This document shows, piece by piece, positions 53,444 to 62,984 of a stretch of DNA of 64,000 nt. How positions within the stretch are numbered: the first letter of the stretch is position 1; each line of letters opens with the position of its first letter. This DNA comes from Diphasiastrum complanatum. Its lineage: Eukaryota > Streptophyta > Lycopodiopsida > Lycopodiales > Lycopodiaceae. The DNA is taken from positions 46,009,835-46,073,834 of the forward strand of contig CM055104.1 in assembly GCA_029204225.1 (NCBI GenBank), written 5' to 3'. Below the pieces are notes generated by a model. That model had not been told where the DNA came from. It worked only from the letters and a program-made list of their open reading frames with translations, and did not search any database. A program made the position numbers and the translations under genes.

Positions 53444-54841
53444 TTAAGAACCGTCTTGGTCCTCTAAGACAAAGTCTGGAAAAATCTTGCGAAGGATGCT
53501 GCCTCTTTCCCAAGTGGCATTCTCAACAGGCTGATCATTCCACTTAACCAGATATTCTCGGTATAGAGTATGACGAGTCTGCGTCTCTCTACTATCAAGA
53601 ATCTCCTCTGGTTCATGTGGAGGTTGTTGAGGATCCAATGGGAGAACTAGAACACTGTCCCCTACCAGATTGTCTGATCTGGTTAAGGCTTTTCGTAACT
53701 GACTTACATGAAAGACTGGAAAAACCTTACTGTTGTGTGGGAGTTCTAGTTCATAGGTGACCTTGCCTAGTCTCCTACTGATGGTAAAGGGACCACAATA
53801 CCTTGGAGACAACTTAGCACACACTCCTGATTTGAGGGTTTTAGAGTCAACTGGGACTCTCAAGTAGACTTTCTCACCAGTGGATAACTGCACATCCCGT
53901 CTGTGTAGATCTGCATAATGCCTGGCTCGATCCTGGGACTGCCTAATGCTACGCTTAGCATGTTCTATCATCTGGTTTAGGTCCTCTAAAAAGTTTCTGG
54001 CTGCTTCAACTTTTTCTTGTTTAAACCCTACAACTGTGGGTGAGCGTGGCTGAAAACCGTACATCAGCATAAATGGGCTGTATCCCGTAGCTGAATGTTT
54101 GGTACTGTTGTAAGCAAACTCTAATATCGAGAGATACTCCTCCCAATTAGTCTGCTTCTTGCTGACGTATGCTTGAAGCATATCCTCCAGCACTTGATTT
54201 ACCCTTTCTGTTTGACCGTCCGTCTGTGGATGGTCGGTGGTACTCATATTAAGTTTAGTATGGAGATGATGGAATACTGCCCTCCAAAAATTTCCAGTAA
54301 ACTTACTGTCCCGGTCGCTGACTATGCCGGAAGGTAGAGCGTACAATTTAAATAGCCCGTCTACAAACAACCTCGCTAACTCTGGAGCTCTAACGGTTGT
54401 TTTGGTCGGAATAAAATGAGCCATTTTGGTCAGACGGTCAACTGTGACCCATATAGCGTCATTACCCTTTTGGGTTTTAGGCAGGCCTACTATAAAATCC
54501 ATGGAGATATTCTCCCATTTACCAGCTGGTATTTCTAAGGGATGCAACAACCCTCCTGCCTTTAAACGCTCTGCTTTATTTACTTGACATTTCTGGCAAC
54601 TGGTTACATACTGGTGGACGTCCTTTTTCATACTGGGCCAGAAAAATTGCCTACGAAGAAGCTCATAGGTCTTCAGTATGCCTGGGTGTCCCGCACTAGG
54701 ATTGTCATGACATTCATATAGGACCTGCTGCCTATAATCCTCTGAATTGGGGACACATACTCTATCTCTATAGAGCAAGTACTCATCCTGAATGGAATAC
54801 TGTTTCCATTTGAATCCTTGAGTCAACTGACCCTCAACCAC
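53444..54841 (-). pseudogene. family A integrase with chromodomain (minus copy)
   Basis: 466 codons without a stop. The zinc-binding N-terminus has CHDNPSAGHPG and CQKCQVNKAE. The core has [12 protein letters not shown] (Asp), IVSDRDSKFTGNF (Asp) and DGQTERVNQVLEDML (Glu). Then come AYNSTKHSATGYSPFMLMYG, the YCGPFTISRRLGKVTYELEL (GPF/Y-type) module, and a chromodomain at about residues 400-450 (PEEILDSRETQ, YREYLVKWNDQPVENATWER). All catalytic residues look intact. The frame runs upstream through acidic linker sequence to the stop that ends the RT-RNase H frame at about 54980. Confidence 0.93.
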
Positions 54842-54979
54842 TGGGGTTTGCTTGGGTAATACAGGCTCAGAATCCTTAACGTCATCTAGCGACGTATACT
54901 CGGACTCATCATCATCCTCAACGGAAGTTGTCGTATTCTTGGATGAACTGGCACCAGCCCCGGGAACTGGTTCTGGAGT

Positions 54980-56040
54980 CTATAACTGTCTGTTCTGGAC
55001 TGAGTTCCAGATAGTAGAGAAGAATGCATCATGCTGGCATTTCCCTCTCAAGGACTCGAGTAACTCATTACAAATCTGAGTAAAACTCAGCTCGTTTATC
55101 ATAGGCATTCTGCTAAGGGCATCTGCTACTGTATTGAATTTTCCACGCCTATATCTGATAGACATGTCAAACTCTTGCATCAACTCTGCCCAACAAGCTT
55201 TCCGACCTCTAAGCTCAGGTTGATTGCAAAGGTATCTGAGACTCTCGTGGTCTGTCAGGACCTCAAAGTTGGCACCATACAAATAATGCCTCCAAGTCTT
55301 AAGGGCATGGACTATAGAAAAGAGTTCCTTTTCATAGGCACTGTACCTAGTCTGAGCTGGCTCGAGTTTTTTACTCTCGAACGCAACAGGTCGTGCACCC
55401 TGAGTGGGCACAGCACCTACTGCAAAGTCGCTAGCATCTATTTCGACCACAAATGGCTGATTGGGGTCGATGACTTTTAAAACTGGTGCTGTAGCTAAGG
55501 CTGTTTTGAGAGCATCAAAACTCTCCTGCTGTGCGGACTCCCAAATGAACTCCTTTCCCTTCCCCTTAAGAAGATTTGTCATAGGGACTGCTATCTGAGC
55601 ATATTCCTGAACAAATCGTCTGTAATATCCCGCCAAACCAAGAAAGATCTGAAGTTCCAAAATATTCTGAGCTCTCAGCCAACTGAGTATGGCTTTAACC
55701 TTATTTGGGTCCATCTTAATCCCATCTGAAGAGATAATGTGACCCAAATATGCTACTTCTTCAACAAAGAATTCACACTTGGATTGTTTAGCATAAAGCT
55801 TATGCTTTTTGAGCAGTCGAAACACCTTTCTGAGGTGTTTTAGATGCTCCTTCCTCGTTTTGCTGTAGACGAGGATGTCATCTAAAAATACGACTACAAA
55901 CTTACCCAAGTATGGTCTGAGGACACTGTTCATCAAGGTCATAAAGGTAGCTGGAGCATTTGTGAGCCCAAATGGCATCACCTTAAACTCATAATGATCG
56001 TGACGAGTCCTAAAAGCTGTTTTCGAGACATCTTCCGATT
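54980..56040 (-). pseudogene. family A RT-RNase H, deleted (minus copy)
   Basis: It resumes after the deletion with [20 protein letters not shown] and [27 protein letters not shown] (catalytic FLDD), the tether and RNase H follow ([45 protein letters not shown]). The first third of RT is gone, so it cannot work. The frame ends in TAG; the plus copy has CAG there. Confidence 0.9.
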
Positions 56041-56258
56041 TTATCTGTTCGATCCAGGTGCATTATCTGAAAGTTTATTTCATCTTGGTACCCCTGAATA
56101 CCAAGATTTAACTTACTTACCATAGTTTTCCATATTTTTTTATCTTCACCCTTAGCTAATGAAACTATGTACCTATGCTGACTAGGTACTTCTGATAGTT
56201 TAAGCTTTTTAACCAGGGTGTAGTTGATGAAATTATGGGTTGCCCCATCATCAACCAT
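56010..56258 (-). pseudogene. family A protease fragment (minus copy)
   Basis: [20 protein letters not shown] carries the retropepsin Asp motif in the D-D-G-A form usual for Ty3 elements (D-S/T-G in others). The frame is lost after LDRTD, where the 675-bp deletion joins it to RT. Confidence 0.88.
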
Positions 56259-56267
56259 GACTCTTAC

Positions 56268-57467
56268 TTACTGGTTACCAACTTTCCCATGCATACGTAC
56301 TAGGTCATGCGGCCCAAAGCTGAAGGGTCTCGCTAGCATTGCAGAGGTCAGCTGGCAACAGTGTCCACGATCTTCATGATACACTTTGATCTCGGAAGCT
56401 GCCGAGTCACTGGGGAAACATACAGTCTGAACAAGATGAACTTGTTTTTTATCTTTCTTATCTTTTTTAGTGAAAGGCCCCTTGGGACACCGTCTGACTG
56501 TGTGTCCCTTGCCCATACACACAAAGCACAAACATTCTTGTTTGGCTTTCTCAAAATCATCTGGTTTTAAGGGCTGTATGAGTGAAGGGCGTTTCTGAGG
56601 GGCTTCACCTTTAAATTTATCTTCTTTCTTTCTTTTTAAAAATTTCTTTTTAAATTGAAAGTCTTTCTGAGGAGGCTGCTCAGAAAGTGGTTGTTGTCTC
56701 GCCCTCTTCCTACCCACTGAATCATCATAGATTTGAGCATATCTGAGAGCTTGCTCAAGGGTAGTAGGCGAGTTTCTCTGGACCTCTACTTTATATTCAT
56801 CTTTGAGGCCACGGACAAATCCCCTAATTTTCTGAAAGTCATCCATATTTTTAATCTTTAAAATTGCTTCTCGATACTGCGAGATAAGGGACTTGTCCAT
56901 TACTGACCGGGGAGTCTGCCCAGTCTCCAAGAGATTTAACCACCACTTATAGGCCATAGGCCCTAAGGAAAGACTGGCCTCAATTGCTTGCAAATGGTCA
57001 GGGGTCTGTTTAAGAGCATGAATGTTCTTCCATTTGCTGAGGAAGGTTTGTAGAATATCTGCATTTCTATCCTTCTCTTCCCCATTAAAAGTAGGAGGTT
57101 TTAAATCTTTAAAAACACTGGGGTGAGACCGTAAAGTCTCACCCGAAACTGATGGAAGTGGAGAAGGGGATAACTGAGAAGTGGAGGGAAGGCTTCCTTT
57201 CGCGGAACTCAAAATCAAGTTTTTGAGTTCAGCGAACGAGTCGTCCACACTGGACTTGAAATTTGCTAATGCCAACTTCAGTTCATCCACTTCTGTTACC
57301 AATTGGAGAAACTGCTCCTTGGTAACCAGTTCGTCGAGTTCTTCGGCGAACTGTTCCTGTTCTTCCATTTCCATTGGTTCCTTCCCTTTTTTGTAAGCCA
57401 AGGCTTCTGTTTCAAGTTCGTCGAAGCCTCTCTCCTGGGGTTGATCAGGTCTCTGAGGAGTGGTCAT
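56268..57467 (-). pseudogene. family A gag (minus copy)
   Basis: 399 codons, essentially identical in protein to 59577-60869 apart from two gaps: 28 residues after TGQTPRS, which is the WKAFEEAFLREFLPEN-type capsid core, and three residues nearby. It keeps the zinc knuckle CFVCMGKGHTVRRC. It ends NQ, then TAA, with protease continuing in the same frame beyond the stop. Confidence 0.92.
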
Positions 57468-58322
57468 CTTCGGAACTGAAAGAGAGTTACCTTAACTTCT
57501 GAAGGAAAAAAAGTCTAAAAGACTAATTTACAACTGTACAAGGGAAAGGAAAGATGACTTAGCTGTTTCTGAGGACTGTACTTCCAAAGAAAGAATGAAG
57601 AGGAACCCTTTCAGCTCTTTTCCCCAAGATTTCAGACCTGCTGTCCCGAAAAATGCCAGTTTGAAGCTTCAAAACGGTGCCAAATTTCCCGGTTCTTGAG
57701 TTGAGTAGCTAACTGATCTGATTTCAGGTGTGGGGCTCCAACAAACCGAGTAAAAAACCGGAAATTTACAAAAGGAAATCCGGAATTTTTGAAGTCCCTG
57801 CCCTCGCTGGTTGGACAGCAACCTGTCCGGCCCGATTTGTCCAATTTACAGCTCTAAATCACCTCAAATCTCCGATTTGACCCAAGCCTGTAGGTCGCTG
57901 GTCTGTAGCAAGTAAGTTTGAAGCTCAAACTCCTGAGAATTCTCAACAAACAGGGATGAATTTTCACCTTTTCTCCTCCCTGTCCAGCGCTGACCCTGCT
58001 AAGAAAATTTGCTTGGAAACCCTTTAAATTTCCTTGGATTTCTCTGAAATTTCAGAGGTAGATTTCTGATCCCACAGCGATGGACCTGCTCGCTGGTTTC
58101 TACTCTAAATCCTTTCTAAAATCTCCTATCAGATATCTATTGCTGCCTTTCCAGCGATTTACCTACAGAAGGAATTCTACTTCCTACAACTGTAAATTCT
58201 CAGTGAATTTCAAGGGTTTGAAGGCTGTACCTACAGCGATTCTCCTCCTCTAATCTTTTCTGAGAAACTGAGAAACACTTCCTATCTTCTGATAGCTTTC
58301 TCTACTGCTGCTCCTGAACTCC
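57468..58322 (-). other. family A leader (minus copy)
   Basis: Non-coding leader between the missing primer site and gag. The first part (58322-58100) and last part (about 57700-57468) align with the plus copy; the middle (about 57950-57700) is strongly different. Confidence 0.75.
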
Positions 58323-58680
58323 TGTTACGAGCTCGTAACCAGTGCCGAACCCTAGAGAACACAAATAGGTCAGATACCACAGTCAGGGTCGTGTCCAGCG
58401 TACATGACCAACACGGCAAGACAGTGTGAGTAGTGTGCCCCAGCACGGTCCATAGCCATGGCGGGCCTAACACAACCTAGGGACCCTGTCAGCAGGATAG
58501 GGCCCCCAGTTGGGTCCCGACGTGCAGTCGGCCACGTCAGTGCCACGTGGCCGACACTTGGCAGTAGCATGCTACCAGTCCTCACACTGGGCTAGGAGGG
58601 GCTTACTCTATGTCAGGGAGTAGGCAAGGTTGGGTGGATCAGTTAGTGTTTGCCCTACTGTGGTGTTAGGATCTATTACA
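58323..58680 (+). repeat. family A 5' LTR
   Basis: TGTTACGAGCTCGTAAC...ATCTATTACA, 358 bp. It includes a perfect hairpin GTCGGCCACGT/ACGTGGCCGAC (58527-58537 with 58545-58555). Confidence 0.95.
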
Positions 58681-58681
58681 C

Positions 58682-58694
58682 TGGTATCAGAGCC
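58682..58694 (+). other. family A primer-binding site
   Basis: TGGTATCAGAGCC, one base after the LTR, complementary to the 3' end of initiator-Met tRNA. Confidence 0.93.
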
Positions 58695-59576
58695 ATCTCC
58701 ATCCTAGGGAGTTCAGGAGCAGCAGTAGAGAAAGCTATCAAAAGATAGGAAGTGTTTCTCAAGTTCTCAGAAAAGATTAGAGGAGGAGAATCGCTGTTGG
58801 TGCAGCCTTCAAACCCTTGAAATTCACTGAGAATTTACAGTTGTAGGAAGTAGAATTCCTTCTGTAGGTAAATCGCTGGAAAGGCAGCAATCTATATCAG
58901 ATTTCAGACATCTGATAGGAGATTTTAGAAAGGATTTAGAGTAGAAACCAGAGAGCAGGTCCATCGCTGTGGGATCAGACATCTACCTCTGAAATTTCAG
59001 AGAAATCCAAGGAAGTTTGAGGGGTTTTCAAGCAAATTTTCTTAGCAGGGCCAGCGCTGGACAGGGAGGTGAAAAATTGGTTTTTCATCACTGTTTTTGA
59101 GAATTTTTCAGTAGTTTGAACATCAAACTAGATTGCCACAGACCAGCGACCTACTACTTGAAGTCAGATCAGAGTTTCAAGCAAGTTTTGGGCCTTAAAT
59201 TTTAGAAAATTGGGCCAGACAGGTGGCTGTCCAGCCAGCGAGGGTAGGGAGACACCAAAATCAGAAATTGAAATACTTTTTGGGTCTCAAATCAGAAGTA
59301 AATGAGCCAGTTGGGTTGCAATCAGACCAGCGAGCTACTATCCTCAGAGAACCGGGAAATTTGGCACCGTTTTGAAGCTTCAAACTGGCATTTTTCGGGA
59401 CAGCAGGTCTGAAATCTTGGGGAAAAGAGCTGAAAGGGTTCCTCTTCATTCTTTCTTTGGAAGTACAGTCCTCAGAAACAGCTAAGTCATCTTTCCTTTC
59501 CCTTGTACAGTTGTAAATTAGTCTTTTAGACTTTTTTTCCTTCAGAAGTTAAGGTAACTCTCTTTCAGTTCCGAAG
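58695..59576 (+). other. family A leader (plus copy)
   Basis: Non-coding, with many CAGCGA/TCGCTG-type pieces (for example near 58788, 58867, 58963, 59151 and 59237). They may shape RNA structure for packaging; that is inference. Confidence 0.6.
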
Positions 59577-60869
59577 ATGACCACTCCTCAGAGACCTGAT
59601 CAACCCCAGGAGAGAGGCTTCGACGAACTTGAAACAGAAGCCTTGGCTTACAAAAAAGGGAAGGAACCAATGGAAATGGAAGAACAGGAACAGTTCGCCG
59701 AAGAACTCGACGAACTGGTTACCAAGGAGCAGTTTCTCCAATTGGTAACAGAAGTGGATGAACTGAAGTTGGCATTAGCAAATTTCAAGTCCAGTGTGGA
59801 CGACTCGTTCGCTGAACTCAAAAACTTGATTTTGAGTTCCGCGAAAGGAAGCCTTCCCTCCACTTCTCAGTTATCCCCTTCTCCACTTCCATCAGTTTCG
59901 GGTGAGACTTTACGGTCTCACCCCAGTGTTTTTAAAGATTTAAAACCTCCTACTTTTAATGGGGAAGAGAAGGATAGAAATGCAGATATTCTACAAACCT
60001 TCCTCAGCAAATGGAAGAACATTCATGCTCTTAAACAGACCCCTGACCATTTGCAAGCAATTGAGGCCAGTCTTTCCTTAGGGCCTATGGCCTATAAGTG
60101 GTGGTTAAATCTCCAGGAGACTGGGCAGACTCCCCGGTCATGGAAAGCTTTTGAAGAAGCTTTCCTAAGAGAATTTCTACCAGAAAATGAACTGGATAGA
60201 GCCTGGGAAGCCTGGGAAAGAATAGTAATGGACAAGTCCCTCATCCAATATATCTCGCAGTATCGAGAAGCAATTTTAAAGATTAAAAATATGGATGACT
60301 TTCAGAAAATTAGGGGATTTGTCCGTGGCCTCAAAGATGAATATAAAGTAGAGGTCCAGAGAAACTCGCCTACTACCCTTGAGCAAGCTCTCAGATATGC
60401 TCAAATCTATGATGATTCAGTGGGTAGGAAGAGGGCGAGACAACAACCACTTTCTGAGCAGCCTCCTCAGAAAGACTTTCAATTTAAAAAGAAATTTTTA
60501 AAAAGAAAGAAAGAAGATAAATTTAAAGGTGAAGCCCCTCAAAAACGCCCTTCACTCATACAGCCCTTAAAACCAGATGATTTTGAGAAAGCCAAACAAG
60601 AATGTTTGTGCTTTGTGTGTATGGGCAAGGGACACACAGTCAGACGGTGTCCCAAGGGGCCTTTCACTAAAAAAGATAAGAAAGATAAAAAACAAGTTCA
60701 TCTTGTTCAGACTGTATGTTTCCCCAGTGACTCGGCAGCTTCCGAGATCAAAGTGTATCATGAAGATCGTGGACACTGTTGCCAGCTGACCTCTGCAATG
60801 CTAGCGAGACCCTTCAGCTTTGGGCCGCATGACCTAGTACGTATGCATGGGAAAGTTGGTAACCAGTAA
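59577..60869 (+). CDS. family A gag polyprotein
   Basis: 430 codons. N-terminal acidic helical region (EEQEQFAEELDELVTKEQFL), then a Ser/Pro linker. The capsid domain follows from about residue 120 (LKPPTFNGEEKDRN, FLSKWKNIHAL, MAYKWWLNLQETG, WKAFEEAFLREFLPEN, FVRGLKDEYKVEVQ), then a Lys-rich stretch and the zinc knuckle CFVCMGKGHTVRRC at about residues 344-357. It assembles the virus-like particle and binds element RNA. The frame ends NQ, TAA. Protease continues in the same frame four codons later, so gag and pol are separated only by this stop. Confidence 0.93.
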   Translation: MTTPQRPDQPQERGFDELETEALAYKKGKEPMEMEEQEQFAEELDELVTKEQFLQLVTEVDELKLALANFKSSVDDSFAELKNLILSSAKGSLPSTSQLSPSPLPSVSGETLRSHPSVFKDLKPPTFNGEEKDRNADILQTFLSKWKNIHALKQTPDHLQAIEASLSLGPMAYKWWLNLQETGQTPRSWKAFEEAFLREFLPENELDRAWEAWERIVMDKSLIQYISQYREAILKIKNMDDFQKIRGFVRGLKDEYKVEVQRNSPTTLEQALRYAQIYDDSVGRKRARQQPLSEQPPQKDFQFKKKFLKRKKEDKFKGEAPQKRPSLIQPLKPDDFEKAKQECLCFVCMGKGHTVRRCPKGPFTKKDKKDKKQVHLVQTVCFPSDSAASEIKVYHEDRGHCCQLTSAMLARPFSFGPHDLVRMHGKVGNQ

Positions 60870-60878
60870 GTAAGAGTC

Positions 60879-62984
60879 ATGGTTGATGATGGGGCAACCC
60901 ATAATTTCATCAACTACACCCTGGTTAAAAAGCTTAAACTATCAGAAGTACCTAGTCAGCATAGGTACATAGTTTCATTAGCTAAGGGTGAAGATAAAAA
61001 AATATGGAAAACTATGGTAAGTAAGTTAAATCTTGGTATTCAGGGGTACCAAGATGAAATAAACTTTCAGATAATGCACCTGGATCGAACAGACATTGTT
61101 CTCGGGAGAGATTGGCTCTACAGTTTAGGACCTTCCCTCCACAGAAACTATCAGGAGAACACCCTCAGCTTTCAGCATAAAGGCCGAGAGATCCAGTTGC
61201 ATGGGGAGCATGATGTTCCCAACAGCCCTATGGTCTGCAGTTCAGAACTCTGTCAGCTAATCGGAGACGAAGACCATCAGGTATTCTTATGTGACTTTCA
61301 GTTTATTCCTGAAGTTTCTATTTCCAGTTCTATTCAGCAGAAAATCAGTAAATTAGAAACTTTATTGTCTAAATTTAAAGGTGTTTTTCCTGAAGATTTG
61401 CCACATGGTTTACCACCTAGCAGAGAGGTAGATCATGTAATAAACCTAGTACCAGGTACAGCACCTGTTTCTAAACCTCCGTATCGGGTCAGCCGAACAG
61501 AGGATGAAGAAATAACTAGGCAGTTAACAGACTATCTTGGGAAAGGCCAAATTCAGACCAGTAGTTCACCATCGGCCTCACGAGTCCTATTGGTGAAAAA
61601 GAAAGAGGGGTCTATGCGTCTTTGCGTAGATTACAGAGCCCTCAATAAAGTCACAATTAAGAATAAATACCCTATGCCTCGGGCAGACGAGTTGTTTGAT
61701 CAACTCGACGGGGCTAAGTTTTTCAGCAAAATAGACCTCAGATCGGGATATCATCAAGTCCGTATAAAATCGGAAGATGTCTCGAAAACAGCTTTTAGGA
61801 CTCGTCACGATCATTATGAGTTTAAGGTGATGCCATTTGGGCTCACAAATGCTCCAGCTACCTTTATGACCTTGATGAACAGTGTCCTCAGACCATACTT
61901 GGGTAAGTTTGTAGTCGTATTTTTAGATGACATCCTCGTCTACAGCAAAACGAGGAAGGAGCATCTAAAACACCTCAGAAAGGTGTTTCGACTGCTCAAA
62001 AAGCATAAGCTTTATGCTAAACAATCCAAGTGTGAATTCTTCGTTGAAGAAGTAGCATATTTGGGTCACATTATCTCTTCAGATGGGATTAAGATGGACC
62101 CAAATAAGGTTGAAGCCATACTCAATTGGCTGAGACCTCAAAATATTTTGGAACTTCAGATCTTTCTTGGTTTAGCAGGATATTACAGACGATTTGTCAA
62201 GGAATATGCTCAGATAGCAGTTCCTATGACAAATCTTCTTAAGGGGAAGGGAAAGGAGTTCATTTGGGAGTCCGCACAACAGGAGAGCTTTGATGCTCTC
62301 AAAACAGCCTTAGCTACAGCACCAGTTTTAAAAGTCGTCGACCCCAATCAGCCATTTGTGGTCGAAACAGATGCAAGCGACTTTGCAGTAGGTGCTGTGC
62401 TAACTCAGGGTGGACGACCAGTTGCGTTCGAGAGTAAAAAACTCGAGCCAGCTCAGACTAGGTACAGTGCCTATGAAAAGGAACTCTTTTCTATAGTCCA
62501 TGCCCTTAAGACTTGGAGGCATTATTTGTATGGTGCCAACTTTGAGGTCCTGACAAACCATGAGAGTCTCAGATACCTTTGCAATCAACCTGAGCTTAGA
62601 GGTCGGAAAGCTCGTTGGGCAGAGTTGATGCAAGAGTTTGACATGTCTATTAGATATAGGCGTGGAAAATTCAATACAGTAGCAGATGCCCTTAGCAGAA
62701 TGCCTATGATAAACGAGCTGAGTTTTACTCAGATTCGTAATGAGTTACTCGAGTCCTTGAGAGGGAAATGCCAGCATGATGCATTCTTCTCTATTCCTGG
62801 AACTCAGTCCAGAACAGATAGTTACAGACTCCAGAACCAGTTCCCGGGGCTAGTGCCAGTTCATCCAAGAATACGGCAGCTTCCGTTGAGGATGATGACG
62901 AGTCCGAGTATACGTCGTCAGATGACGTTGAGGATTCTGAGCCTGTATTACCCAAGCAAACCCCAGTGGTTGAGGGTCAGTTGA
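60879..62984 (+). pseudogene. family A protease, reverse transcriptase and RNase H
   Basis: Protease: [20 protein letters not shown] and [83 protein letters not shown]. RNase [41 protein letters not shown], and [11 protein letters not shown], where the minus copy has Asp in place of Asn, so a metal-binding residue is probably lost. After HDAFFS (about 62795-62810) one base is missing relative to the minus copy, and the remaining residues to 62984 are out of frame. Confidence 0.92.

Larger units (their letters stand above)
53075..58322 (-). mobile_element. Ty3 chromodomain element, family A, minus copy
   Basis: Minus-strand order: leader from 58322, gag (57467-56268), protease, damaged RT, RNase H, integrase with chromodomain (to 53444), purine tract AAGGGGGAGGGAG, 3' LTR (53432-53075). 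The 5' LTR and the first 27 bases of the leader, including the primer site, are missing; the plus copy begins exactly there. Lesions: two in-frame gag deletions (84 and 9 bp), a deletion of about 675 bp from the end of protease into RT, and a stop in pol at about 54980. Confidence 0.93.
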
